The notes beneath the pieces were generated by a model. That model worked only from the letters and a program-made list of their open reading frames with translations, searched no databases and had not been told where the DNA came from. A stretch of DNA of 64,000 nt, taken from positions 1 to 64,000 of the forward strand of contig NZ_JAFIQU010000002.1 in the NCBI RefSeq assembly GCF_017355985.1. The letters run 5' to 3'. Shown in pieces: positions 39,598-48,226 of the stretch. The translations under genes were made by a program, and so were the position numbers. Source of the DNA: Arenibaculum pallidiluteum. GTDB taxonomy: Bacteria; Pseudomonadota; Alphaproteobacteria; Azospirillales; Azospirillaceae. Positions within the stretch are counted from its first letter, which is position 1. Every line of letters begins with the position of its first letter.

Positions 39598-40680
39598 TCA
39601 GAGATCGCTGGACAGGACAAGACGGGCGACGATCGAGGACACGTCGGGCCGAAGGTATTCCGGCGGCACGCTGGGGCTGGCCCCGAGCGCCAGCGCCGCG
39701 ACGGCGGCCTGCTCGATGGCGCCGGCCTCGACGCCCGAGAGGATGGATCCGCCGAACTCGCGGATCTCCGGCCGCTCGGTCGTGTCGCGCAGCGTGACCT
39801 GGGGGACGCCGAAGATCGCGCATTCCTCCTGCACCGTGCCGCTGTCGGACATCACGAGCTTCGCGTGGCGTTCCAGATGCACGAAGTCGAAGAAGCGCAA
39901 TGGGGGCAGGAAGCGCAGGCCCGGCCCGTCGAGGGCGATGCCCGCGGCCTCGGCCTTGGCGCGGGTGCGCGGATGGGTGCTGCAGATCACCGGCAGCGCG
40001 AGCCTGGCCGCGACGGCCCGGAGACCGCCGAGAAGCGAGGCGAGCCGCACGGGGTCGTCCACGTTCTCGGCCCGGTGGAAGGTCACGAGCACGTAGCCAC
40101 CGGGCTCCACCCCGAGCCGGGCGAGCGCGTCCGACTGCGCGGTGGCGGCCGCGTGGTGCTCGATCACCTCGTGGATGGGATTGCCCGTGACGAAGATCCT
40201 GCGCCCCGGGATGCTTTCGTCCAGCAGGTTCTGCCGGCTGCGCTCGGTGTACGGCATCAGCACGTCGCTGGCATGGTCGATCAGCCGGCGGTTGACCTCC
40301 TCCGGCACCCGGTCGTCGTAGCAGCGGTTGCCGGCCTCCATGTGCAGGACCGGAATGCCCATGCGCTTGGCCATGAAGGCGCAGAGCGCGCTGTCCGTGT
40401 CGCCGAGCACCAGCAGCCGGTCCGGACGCTCGGCCGCGAAGACGGCCTCGCAGCCCGCCAGGATCGCGCCGATCCGCTCGCCCGCCGTGTCGCCCCGGAT
40501 GCCGAGGCTGACATCGGGCGCGCGGACGCCGAGATCCGCGAAGAACACATCGCTCAGCGCGGGATCAAAGTTCTGGCCGGTGAAGACGACCCTGTGCTCG
40601 CACAGCCCGTCCAGCCGTGCGATCACCCGCGACAGGCGGATGATCTCCGGGCGTGTCCCGAGGACAGTGACGACCTTCAT
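39598..40680 (-). CDS. UDP-HexNAc 2-epimerase of the CapG/WbjD type
   Basis: A 360-residue non-hydrolysing UDP-sugar 2-epimerase (WecB fold) acting in the cytoplasm. Motifs are GTRPEIIRLSRVI, HMEAGNRCYDDRVPEEVNRRLIDHASD and SDSGTVQEECAIFGVPQVTLRDTTERPE. The HMEAGNRC..RVPEE.NR block is characteristic of the branch that epimerises UDP-2-acetamido-2,6-dideoxy-L-hexoses (CapG, WbjD) rather than UDP-GlcNAc itself (HVEAGLR). It overlaps capE-like by 4 nt, and an RmlD-like gene is next. The trio should make UDP-L-QuiNAc or UDP-L-FucNAc. Confidence 0.88.
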   Translation of the reverse strand: MKVVTVLGTRPEIIRLSRVIARLDGLCEHRVVFTGQNFDPALSDVFFADLGVRAPDVSLGIRGDTAGERIGAILAGCEAVFAAERPDRLLVLGDTDSALCAFMAKRMGIPVLHMEAGNRCYDDRVPEEVNRRLIDHASDVLMPYTERSRQNLLDESIPGRRIFVTGNPIHEVIEHHAAATAQSDALARLGVEPGGYVLVTFHRAENVDDPVRLASLLGGLRAVAARLALPVICSTHPRTRAKAEAAGIALDGPGLRFLPPLRFFDFVHLERHAKLVMSDSGTVQEECAIFGVPQVTLRDTTERPEIREFGGSILSGVEAGAIEQAAVAALALGASPSVPPEYLRPDVSSIVARLVLSSDL

Positions 40681-41741
40681 CGCAGCAGCTCGTCCTCGTC
40701 TTCGGCGACGTCACCGATCAGCAGGCGGTTGCGCGCCAGCAAGTCGCGCACCCCGGCCAGGTCCAGGAGATCGTCGCTGGAGCAGAACCGGCCGATACCC
40801 GGCTCGGCGGCGTCGGCAGCGCTGCGCAGGTCTGGCAGCAGCGGGCCGATCACATAGTAGCCATGGCGCGCCCGCGTGCGCGCAGCCTCTTCCTGGGAGA
40901 CCAGCACCTCGTGCAGCTTCTCGCCGGGGCGGATGCCGACGACCTTGGTTGCCACGGGCCGATCACCCACCAGAACCCTGGCGACATCCGTGATGAGCGC
41001 CCCGGGTACCCGAGGGATGAAGGTCTCGCCACGTGCCCCGTGCTCGACCGCCGCCAGGACGGTGTCCACGGCGTCCTCCAGGGTCAGCAGGAACCGGGTC
41101 ATTCCGGGATCGGTGATGGTGACGGGCCCGCCCTTGCGGATCTGCTCGTGGAACAGCGGGATCACCGACCCGCGCGAGGCCAGCACGTTGCCGTAGCGCA
41201 CCAGGACGAAGCGGGTGTCGGGACAATCGAGGTTCGCGCCGGCGAAGACGCGCTCCTGGATCGCCTTGGTCATGCCCATCACGTTGACGGGCTCGACCGC
41301 CTTGTCGGTGGAGATGCCGACGACGACCTGGACCGGAGCGTCGAGCTCCCGGATCGCGCGGACGATGTTGTGGGGGCCGCCGACATTGGTCAGCACGGCC
41401 TCGTGCGGGAAGTACTCGCAGGTCGGCACCTGCTTGAGCGCCGCCGCGTTGAAGATCACGTCGGCGTCGCGGACGGCCGCGGCAACGGATGCGAAGTCCC
41501 GGACGTCGCCGATCCGGAACCGTACGATGTCGTCGAAGTTCCGGTAGACGATATCGTCGGTGGCCACCGCCTGCCGGGCGTAGCGCGTACGCAGCGCGTG
41601 CTGCTTGGCCTCGTCGCGCGAGAAGATCGTGATGCGCGCGGGCCGGCCGGCCGACCCGCCCAGCAGCCGCTTAAGCAGGACCTTGCCGAGGGACCCGGTC
41701 CCGCCGGTGACAAGAACCCGCTTGTTGTCGAGGAAGGCCAT
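40677..41741 (-). CDS. UDP-GlcNAc 4,6-dehydratase/5-epimerase, CapE/WbjB type
   Basis: A 354-residue soluble SDR of the CapD/FlaA1 family. It has GGTGSLGKVLLKRLL, FSRDEAKQHALRTRY, ALKQVPTCEYFPHEAVLTNV, GISTDKAVEPVNVMGMTKA and RYGNVLASRGSVIPLF. The M-x3-K in place of Y-x3-K is typical of CapE-type enzymes, which make UDP-2-acetamido-2,6-dideoxy-L-arabino-4-hexulose from UDP-GlcNAc. It lacks the N-terminal membrane region of CapD/PglF. It starts 14 nt after the RmlD-like gene and overlaps the 2-epimerase gene by 4 nt. Confidence 0.9.
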   Translation of the reverse strand: MAFLDNKRVLVTGGTGSLGKVLLKRLLGGSAGRPARITIFSRDEAKQHALRTRYARQAVATDDIVYRNFDDIVRFRIGDVRDFASVAAAVRDADVIFNAAALKQVPTCEYFPHEAVLTNVGGPHNIVRAIRELDAPVQVVVGISTDKAVEPVNVMGMTKAIQERVFAGANLDCPDTRFVLVRYGNVLASRGSVIPLFHEQIRKGGPVTITDPGMTRFLLTLEDAVDTVLAAVEHGARGETFIPRVPGALITDVARVLVGDRPVATKVVGIRPGEKLHEVLVSQEEAARTRARHGYYVIGPLLPDLRSAADAAEPGIGRFCSSDDLLDLAGVRDLLARNRLLIGDVAEDEDELLR

Positions 41742-41755
41742 CTTCGGTTCCGTTC

Positions 41756-42613
41756 TCAGCTTCGTTCGTAGGCCGCATCGTCGGCGGCAAGTTCGCGGAC
41801 CATGTCCGGCCAGGCCGGGATGGCGATCCCCGTGGCCTCGAGGAACCGGGATCCGTCCAGGCTCCGGTCGATCGCCACGCCGTCGTCGGACTCGATCGCG
41901 ATGGCCGATCCGAACGCCTGAGCCAGCAGCTGCAGCAGGTCGAGCTTGGCGATCGGCGCGCTGGCGACCTGCCAGACGCCTTCAAGCGCGGGATGGTCGC
42001 GCACGACCCGCTCGACGACCTCGGCGGCGACCGCCGTCGTCAGCCCCGAGAAGACCGCGCGCCGGTAGCCCTTCACGGGACCGCGCTGCGCGAGGAACCA
42101 CTCGACAAGGCCGACCGGCGACCAGGGGCAGCGTCCGATCAGCGAGGTGCGCAGCGTGATGCATCCCGGCCCGCCGACCTCGCCGAGCCATTTCGTGCGC
42201 CCGTAGACGTCCTCGGCGTCGGCGGTATCGGTCTCGCGGTAGCCTCCACGCCTGCCGCTGAAGACGCAGTCGGTGGAGAAGGACACGAGACGTGCGCCGC
42301 GCCGGCCGCAGAGCGCCGCCAGCCGATGCGGGAAAAGCGCGTTCACCGCAATCTGCGTGGCCGTGTCGACCTGGAGCTGCTTGATCACGCCCACCGCATT
42401 GACGACGACCTCGGGCGCGAAGGCATCCATCGCCGCTTCCAGGGCCGGCTCGTCCCGCACGTCCACGCCGGCGAAGATCTCGGCCCCATCGAGGAAGGGC
42501 GCCGCGCCGGGAGGCAGGCGGCGCAGGACGGCGGCCACGGAATGCGTGCGGACGAGCCGCTGGACGACCTTGTGGCCGAGCATCCCGGCTGCACCGACGA
42601 CGAGGATCCGCAC
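41756..42613 (-). CDS. RmlD-like 4-ketoreductase for a UDP-dideoxy-L-hexose
   Basis: A 285-residue extended SDR of the RmlD family. It has GAAGMLGHKVVQRLV at the start, VVVNAVGVIKQLQVD, VSFSTDCVFSGRRGGY and the catalytic Y-G-R-T-K (DVYGRTKWLGE). It lacks the cupin domain of CapF. With CapE-like and CapG-like genes directly downstream, an RmlD-type reductase resembles the WbvB-WbvR-WbvD set that makes UDP-L-QuiNAc, rather than CapE-CapF-CapG, which makes UDP-L-FucNAc. The GTG start at 42613 has GGAG upstream. It is the first gene of a five-gene minus-strand run. Confidence 0.82.
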   Translation of the reverse strand: MRILVVGAAGMLGHKVVQRLVRTHSVAAVLRRLPPGAAPFLDGAEIFAGVDVRDEPALEAAMDAFAPEVVVNAVGVIKQLQVDTATQIAVNALFPHRLAALCGRRGARLVSFSTDCVFSGRRGGYRETDTADAEDVYGRTKWLGEVGGPGCITLRTSLIGRCPWSPVGLVEWFLAQRGPVKGYRRAVFSGLTTAVAAEVVERVVRDHPALEGVWQVASAPIAKLDLLQLLAQAFGSAIAIESDDGVAIDRSLDGSRFLEATGIAIPAWPDMVRELAADDAAYERS

Positions 42614-42714
42614 GCCCGACCGACTCCGATGTCCCTGAGGCGCCGCAAGCGGCGCGGCGCCCCGCGGCAGGTTGCCGAACGGCCAGCGCCGGTCACAAGG
42701 ATGTGCGGGATAAG

Positions 42715-42734
42715 GGTTTATAAGTCCTTAAACC
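42715..42734. promoter_or_regulatory. AT-rich inverted repeat between two glycan operon parts
   Basis: GGTTTA and TAAACC surround an 8-nt spacer in a 222-nt intergenic region upstream of the RmlD-like gene. The same bases contain TTTA-N7-TTAA, close to the CtrA box TTAA-N7-TTAA, and TATAAA on the minus strand. It may be an operator or promoter of the dideoxysugar genes; no partner site is seen. Confidence 0.35.
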
Positions 42735-42835
42735 ACGGGTTCGGCGCGGCCGCTCAAGGGCTCTCTTCCTGGGAATATTGCAGACTCGAAGTAACGTGCC
42801 GCCGCATTCCTGGAGACGGCCGCGCAGACGGTCGA

Positions 42836-43993
42836 TCAGGTCAGTTCGGCCATGGCGAAGACGCGTTCCATGTCCTCTGCGAAGCGTCGCTCCGAGAAGC
42901 AGCCTTCGGCCCGCAGTCGGGCGGCCGCGCCGTGTTCGACGCGCTGTACAGGGTCGGCCAGGATGGACAGGGCGTCGATGAACTGGGGCACCATCTCGAA
43001 GCTGTCGAGATCGATCAGGAATCCAGTGTCCCCCAGCACCTCGGGAAGGCCGCCGACGCGGCTGGCGATCACCGGTCTGCCCTTGGCCATGGCCTCGGCC
43101 GGCGCCAGGCCGAATCCCTCGTTCCTGGACAGGTGGATCAGGACGTCGGCGGAATCCAGCAGCATTTGGGGATGCGGATCCCAGCCGGCGAAGTTCAACA
43201 GGTCGCCAATGCCGGCTTCTGCGACGCGGCTGCGCATGTCCGCCAGCATGGCGCCGTCGCCGGCCCAGGTGAAGCGGCATCCCAGGCTCCGCAGCGCGGA
43301 CGCATGGTGCTCGACCAGGCGCACCAGGAGATCGGGCGCCTTGTAGTCGACGACATGGCCCATGGTCATGCAGTGGAGCTGGCCCGGGGCGACGCCCAGG
43401 CGCGCCCGGGTCGCGGCGGCGGCGGCGTCATCGGGCGGCCGGAAGAAGTCCGCCCGCACGGGATTCCAGACCACGCGGATCCTCTCGCGCGGCACGGAGA
43501 AGACGTCCGCCAGGAGCCCGGCATTGTAGTGGGACACGCAGACCGAGCCGGCAGATGCAGCGTTCAGGGTGATGAAGTCTTCGACCAGCACACCCGGGAC
43601 CGCCCCCACGAGGTCGGGGGCGCAATTGTGCTCGACCGTGATCCAGCGGCACCCGGCATAGCGCGCCGCACGGCGGGCGCCCAGGTTCGAGACGGCGCAG
43701 TTGTTGCTGAAGACCACGAGGTCCGGCCGCTCCGCCTCGAGGAACTCCAGCGCCGGGCGGACGGAGAATGCCTGGGCGAGGATCGGCGGCTGGATCCCCT
43801 CGGGCAACGGGATCCGGACATGCCCCGCGAAGCGCACCGCGTCGGGATCGTCCAGCCGAAGGTCCCATTCCTCGATGTGAGCAAAGCGCGCCGCAGTCCC
43901 GCGCGCCTCGAGCCAGCGCGCCAGGCTGCGCAGATAGGTGCCTCCCCCGCCGGACAGGTCGCAGTCCGCCCACACGACGACGCGGTTCGGCAT
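42836..43993 (-). CDS. Family 4 glycosyltransferase
   Basis: A 385-residue GT-B retaining enzyme. The N-terminal half has WADCDLSGGGGTYLRSLARWL. The C-terminal nucleotide-sugar domain has LLNFAGWDPHPQMLLDSADVLIHLSRNEGFGLAPAEAMAKGRPVIASRVGGLPEV in outline, with the E-x7-E motif in NEGFGLAPAEA. The ATG at 43993 follows GAGGAGGG. It is encoded 39 nt after a methyltransferase and is probably in the same operon. Donor and acceptor sugars cannot be told. Confidence 0.92.
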   Translation of the reverse strand: MPNRVVVWADCDLSGGGGTYLRSLARWLEARGTAARFAHIEEWDLRLDDPDAVRFAGHVRIPLPEGIQPPILAQAFSVRPALEFLEAERPDLVVFSNNCAVSNLGARRAARYAGCRWITVEHNCAPDLVGAVPGVLVEDFITLNAASAGSVCVSHYNAGLLADVFSVPRERIRVVWNPVRADFFRPPDDAAAAATRARLGVAPGQLHCMTMGHVVDYKAPDLLVRLVEHHASALRSLGCRFTWAGDGAMLADMRSRVAEAGIGDLLNFAGWDPHPQMLLDSADVLIHLSRNEGFGLAPAEAMAKGRPVIASRVGGLPEVLGDTGFLIDLDSFEMVPQFIDALSILADPVQRVEHGAAARLRAEGCFSERRFAEDMERVFAMAELT

Positions 43994-44032
43994 GCCGGCC
44001 CTCCTCGGCCTGTCCTGAACGGACCCCCGGGG

Positions 44033-44686
44033 TCAGGCGGGACGCCGGAAATGGCCCCAGTGCCAGAGCGCCGTCTCGGCCACCCGATCGGTCCGGATCT
44101 CGGCCTGCAGGCCCACGGCCTCGGCTAGATCCATGATGTCCCAGCACGTCCAGTTGACGGAGGGCTCGTAGGTCGCGAGCTCCGCATCCTGCTGCCCGTA
44201 ACCCCGGCTCTCCAGGAACTGGATCACCATCGATCCCCCGGGGGCCAGCTTGCGCGCGAAGCCAGCGAAGTAGTCGCGCACGAGGTCCCGCGTCAGGTGC
44301 TGCATCACGACGATCGAGAAGACGAGGTCGATGCCGTCGGGAATCCCGTCGCGCCAGAGCTCGGCGAGGACCGGCGTGAAGTTGCGGACGCCATGCTCCT
44401 CGAGGAAACGGTGAGCCTTCGTCAGGATCCTGGCGCTGACGTCGATGCCGTAGACATGCGCGACCTGCGGAGCGATCTGGAGCGTGTCGCGGCCATAACC
44501 GCACCCGACCACCGCGACCTGCATGTCGGGCCGCAGGGACAGAAAGCGCGCCAGCGTGTCAGTGGCGTCCCGGCCGAAGGCCTTCAGGCCGCCATAGCAC
44601 TGATGATTCTCGAAATAGTCGGCGTCCTGAAGCGCCCGCCAGTGGGCGACGTTCGACCGGAGCGCCCCGGCCCCTTCCGCGGTCAT
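44033..44686 (-). CDS. SAM-dependent class I methyltransferase
   Basis: A 217-residue methyltransferase with motif I VAVVGCGYGRDTLQIAP, the acidic YGIDVSARIL, and FARKLAPGGSMVIQFLESRG. A leading helix contains YFENHQCYGGLKAFG. Similar enzymes modify sugars in glycan loci. It sits between two GT4 genes. I prefer the ATG at 44686 to the frame's upstream start at 44758 because the upstream codons do not resemble protein; the SD is poor in either case. Confidence 0.8.
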   Translation of the reverse strand: MTAEGAGALRSNVAHWRALQDADYFENHQCYGGLKAFGRDATDTLARFLSLRPDMQVAVVGCGYGRDTLQIAPQVAHVYGIDVSARILTKAHRFLEEHGVRNFTPVLAELWRDGIPDGIDLVFSIVVMQHLTRDLVRDYFAGFARKLAPGGSMVIQFLESRGYGQQDAELATYEPSVNWTCWDIMDLAEAVGLQAEIRTDRVAETALWHWGHFRRPA

Positions 44687-44777
44687 GGGAGGTTCCCGAC
44701 AGATTGCGTCGGCGGCAGGATACCACACCGCGCGCCGATCCACACGGGCGGCGCGCAAAGGAGGCCCGGACTGCGCC

Positions 44778-45962
44778 TCAGCGTGGCGGAATCGCCGCGA
44801 CCTGGCGGGCGATGTCGCAGAGGCGGCCTGCGACGCGGTCGGCGTCCAGCGTCGTCCGGCTGGCGTTCAATGCCCCTTCCGAGCAGGTCCGGTAGAGCCC
44901 CGGATTGTCGAGCAGCATCTCGACCGTCGCAGCGAAGCTCTCGGCGTTGGTCTGGCCGGCGATCAGCCCTGTGCGGCCATGCTCGACCTGCTCGACAAGC
45001 CCTCCGACCGGCATCGCCACGACAGGGAGGCCCAGCGAATAGGCTGCCGGGATCACGCCCGACTGGCTCGCCTCGCGGTAGGGCGCGACGATCAGGTCGG
45101 CCTCGTTCAGGATCGGCCCGATCTCGCGCTCGGGGATCCAGCGCAGATCAAGCGTCACGCCCGGCTTGCCGTGCAGCCCGCCGACCAGTGCGGACCGGCC
45201 GGTGCCGACGATTCGCAGCTCGACCTCTCGCCGCCCTCGCAGGAGCCTGTAGGCCTTGGCCAGCAGGTCGAGGCCCTTGTATTCGAGGAGACGGCCGAAG
45301 AAGAGAAGCCGCGGCGGACGGTCGGTCGGCAGGCTCCGCGGGCTCTCGCGCCGTGCGGGCGGGTCGAAGACGAAGCCGGCATGGGGGACGGTCCAGATCC
45401 GGTCGGCGGGATAGTTGTGCGTCGCCAGCGCCGCGCGGCGCACATGCTCGGAGAGCACGACCAGGCCGTCCGTCGCGGCCAAGTCCATGGCAAGGTGCTG
45501 CTGCCAGAACGGATAGCTCTCGCCGGGATGCGGCTCGGCGTCGTGGAGCTCCATCAGGACCCGCGCGCCGGCCTCGCGGAAGGCCGGGAACACCACGCTG
45601 CTCCAGGGATGGCGCATCACGCAGAGCACGACATGGATATTCCGTTCGCGGACCAGCCGCGCCATGCGCGCACGGAGGATCGGCAACCTCAGGCTGTTCA
45701 CCAGGGCCGAGCCGATCCCCGTGTACGTATCCACATGGAATCCGGGCAGGCCGAGCTCAGAGGTCTCGTAGAACAGCTCGGACTGTCGCGAGAGGGAGAC
45801 AGAGAGATCGACGTCGTCCCTGGCGCGCAGCGACTTCACGAGATCATGGGTCAGCCTGACGGATCCGCCGCGCCGGCCCCAGCACCAGACGAGAAGGTTC
45901 AACCTCCGCTCGCCTAGCTGGGACACCTCCTGACCATCTCTGAACAGGGTGTCAGAGAACAC
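44778..45962 (-). CDS. Family 4 glycosyltransferase
   Basis: A 394-residue GT-B enzyme. N-terminal LLVWCWGRRGGSVRLTHDLVKSL, middle VVLCVMRHPWSSVVFPAF and C-terminal RLLFFGRLLEYKGLDLLAKAY, ADLIVAPYREASQSGVIPAAY and LGLPVVAMPVGGLVEQVEHG match GT4. The start is uncertain: GTG at 45962 is possible, but the recognisable domain begins about 20 residues in. A methyltransferase gene follows 91 nt downstream. Confidence 0.88.
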   Translation of the reverse strand: MFSDTLFRDGQEVSQLGERRLNLLVWCWGRRGGSVRLTHDLVKSLRARDDVDLSVSLSRQSELFYETSELGLPGFHVDTYTGIGSALVNSLRLPILRARMARLVRERNIHVVLCVMRHPWSSVVFPAFREAGARVLMELHDAEPHPGESYPFWQQHLAMDLAATDGLVVLSEHVRRAALATHNYPADRIWTVPHAGFVFDPPARRESPRSLPTDRPPRLLFFGRLLEYKGLDLLAKAYRLLRGRREVELRIVGTGRSALVGGLHGKPGVTLDLRWIPEREIGPILNEADLIVAPYREASQSGVIPAAYSLGLPVVAMPVGGLVEQVEHGRTGLIAGQTNAESFAATVEMLLDNPGLYRTCSEGALNASRTTLDADRVAGRLCDIARQVAAIPPR

Positions 45963-46132
45963 TCAACCACCGCCCTTTTGATGCGCCCCGGCGCGACGCG
46001 AACAAGGCCGCACCGTAGCCGCTCGCCCCTCGCCTGTCCATTGCCGGGTCGCCCGGGATGCGCCGCAATCCGTGCGCGGCGATAGGCGGCGCCCGCCCTG
46101 CGTGCGCCACTCCGCACCTCGTTTGTACCCCA

Positions 46133-46804
46133 CTATGCGACCGGCGCAGGCTTCGGGACGAGGTTCGGGTTGTCGCCGGGATTGTCGCCGCGGAACACGA
46201 AGACGAGCCAGCGATAGAAAGCCACGCCCACGACGTTCCTGGTGATCCAGGGTACGTCCCCGGAGAAGCTGGCAAGATGTGGCCATTCGGCGCAGGGGAA
46301 GCCGGGAGGCCAGTAGTTCACGTGATCCGTGAGGTTGCGCAGGGCGTTGATGACGACGTTATTGAAGTCGGACACTACGCCGCCGGTATCCTCCATCACG
46401 AAGATGCCGTGCTGCGAGAGTTGAGGGAAGAACGTTTCGAAGGCCTTGATCTGGTGGTGCGGAAGATGGCTGCCGTCGTCGACCACCAGGTCGAAGGGGC
46501 CGCGATGGAGGACGCTCGCCAGGAACTCGTCGTCGTTCTGGTCGCCGATATGGACGAGGACGCGCCCTTTTTCGTGGCGCTTGCAGTCCGGGTCTATATC
46601 GATTCCGTGGATCAGCGCGTTCGGAAAGAACTCCTCCCACATGCGCAGGGAGGCCCCGGTCTGGACGCCGATCTCGAGCACGGAGCGGACCTCCTCCCTG
46701 AGATCGCGCAGATGCGTCCAGTAATGCTGGAGATAGTTGTGCGCCTGCTTCGTGGCGCCGTGCTTTATCCCGAGCTCCTCAAGAGGGTTCGACCTGTACT
46801 GCAA
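46133..46804 (-). CDS. SAM-dependent methyltransferase, CmcI/macrolide-O-methyltransferase-like
   Basis: A 223-residue enzyme with SVLEIGVQTGASLRMWEEFF, IHGIDIDPDC, FDLVVDDGSHLPHHQIKAFE and GIFVMEDTG. This set is typical of the small-molecule O-methyltransferase or cephalosporin-hydroxylase-like group often found in glycan clusters, where the substrate may be a sugar hydroxyl. The TTG at 46804 has GGAG 5 nt upstream and gives a conserved-looking start (LQYRSNPLEELGIKHGATKQ). A TTG at 46897 without SD is the other option. Confidence 0.78.
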   Translation of the reverse strand: MQYRSNPLEELGIKHGATKQAHNYLQHYWTHLRDLREEVRSVLEIGVQTGASLRMWEEFFPNALIHGIDIDPDCKRHEKGRVLVHIGDQNDDEFLASVLHRGPFDLVVDDGSHLPHHQIKAFETFFPQLSQHGIFVMEDTGGVVSDFNNVVINALRNLTDHVNYWPPGFPCAEWPHLASFSGDVPWITRNVVGVAFYRWLVFVFRGDNPGDNPNLVPKPAPVA

Positions 46805-46924
46805 ACGACGCTCCGTTGCTGGGCTCGGCGGGATCTTGCAAATCGGCCCCGCAACAAGGCTAGCACGGCTCCCACCGGCCTCAAAGCTCGCCGCCAAGGA
46901 ACCGTGGGCGCAGCGGGCCTGCGC

Positions 46925-48151
46925 CTAGCCGATCAGCGGTTCGACGACGCGCCGGTACGCCTCGAGCCCGAGCCGCTGGCGCAGTGTGGCGGCCGCCAAG
47001 CCGCCCATGCGCGTGCGCAGGCCGGCATCCTCGGCCAGCCGCCGGAGCCAGGCCGCGGCGGCGCCCGTGTAGGGGTCGGCCCAGAGCGTCCGGCCGAGCT
47101 CGTAGGTGCCCTGCGGATCGGTCGCGGGCACCAGCCGGAAATCCACCAGCGCCGCCGTCTCCGGCGTCATGAAGTCAAGATTGCCGGACCATGCCGTGGC
47201 GACGACCGGCTTTCCCAGCAGCATGGCCTCTGCAGGGACCAGGCCGAATCCTTCAGCCCTGTGCAGGGACAGCACGATGTCGGCGCAGGCCATCAGAGCC
47301 GCGAGCGTTGCGGCGTCCTGGCGCTGCTCCAGGACGCGCACGTTTGGGGCCCCGCCGATCGCATCACGGAGCGCACGATAAAGCTCCGGCGCGTGGTCGG
47401 CATTCACGAGCTTGAGTACCAGGATGCGCCGGGGATCATCGCCGAAGGCGGTCTTGAATGCGCGCAGGGCGCCTAGCGGGTTCTTGCGGGTGAAGCCCGA
47501 GGCAAGGTTGAAGACCGTGAGGACGACCAGCGCGTCGGCGGGAAGCCCGAAAGCGGCACGGTCCAGCGGCGCCGGAACAGGAGGCCGGTAGCCGACGGGA
47601 TGCGGGACCACATGCACGGGAATCCCGAGGCCGCGGCCGAGCGCCTCGGCCGTGAAGCGGCTGGGAGCCCAGACCTCGTGGACGAAGGGAAGCCCGGCCC
47701 TCCAGGTCGGCGGCACCTCGGGCAGCTCCCACGCCCAGTAGCCGATGACGCGGCGCCCGGTGATGTGCCTGCGGCCCAGCCGCATCAGCGCATAGGGCAT
47801 GTGCGGCGCGTTGACATGCACGATCAGGGGACCGTCGTCTCCGGGCCGGCCTTCCGGCCCGAGCGGCAGGTCGACCATGTCGCGGGTGCGGAACGCAGCG
47901 CTGACGTCGAGATGACGAACCTCGCGCCCCAGCGCGCCCATGGCATCCATCATCAGCCGGGCCCCCTCGCCCAGCCCGTTCGCCGCGCGCAGCAGCCCGG
48001 CGACGGTGACGGGCTGGCCCGGGTGCGGCGCCGGCGCCGGCCGGCTTGGGCGCGCGGCGAGGATCGCCGGGATCCCGGCGGCGATCCGGCGCCGGGGTTC
48101 ACGCGGCAGTCGGCGCCAGACGCCGTGGAGAAGGGTCAGGACCTTTGACAC
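46925..48151 (-). CDS. Family 4 glycosyltransferase (paralogue of the one at 54166)
   Basis: A 408-residue GT-B enzyme. The C-terminal domain has LNFDFM-type block ATAWSGNLDFM and the E-x7-E motif in HRAEGFGLVPAEAM. The N-terminal domain has VAGLLRAANGLGEGARLMM, IVHVNAPHMPYALMRLG and VIGYWAWELPEVP. All these blocks recur in the enzyme at 54166-55443, so the two are paralogues. The GTG at 48151 follows AGGA by 7 nt. Substrate unknown. Confidence 0.9.
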   Translation of the reverse strand: MSKVLTLLHGVWRRLPREPRRRIAAGIPAILAARPSRPAPAPHPGQPVTVAGLLRAANGLGEGARLMMDAMGALGREVRHLDVSAAFRTRDMVDLPLGPEGRPGDDGPLIVHVNAPHMPYALMRLGRRHITGRRVIGYWAWELPEVPPTWRAGLPFVHEVWAPSRFTAEALGRGLGIPVHVVPHPVGYRPPVPAPLDRAAFGLPADALVVLTVFNLASGFTRKNPLGALRAFKTAFGDDPRRILVLKLVNADHAPELYRALRDAIGGAPNVRVLEQRQDAATLAALMACADIVLSLHRAEGFGLVPAEAMLLGKPVVATAWSGNLDFMTPETAALVDFRLVPATDPQGTYELGRTLWADPYTGAAAAWLRRLAEDAGLRTRMGGLAAATLRQRLGLEAYRRVVEPLIG

Positions 48152-48226
48152 GGGACGTCCTGCTGCATCGGTGGGGCAATCTAGGCAGGCCTGACGCCGA
48201 GCGCCAGCGGAAGGCAGCGTCCCCGA

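Noticed and set aside
42717-42731. CtrA box (TTTA-N7-TTAA)
   Set aside because: One half-site is imperfect and the element is equally explained by the inverted repeat; left only as a note in that feature.
41993-44128. 711-codon plus-strand frame opposite sugar and GT4 genes
   Set aside because: Antisense shadow; minus-strand genes have intact SDR and GT4 motifs.
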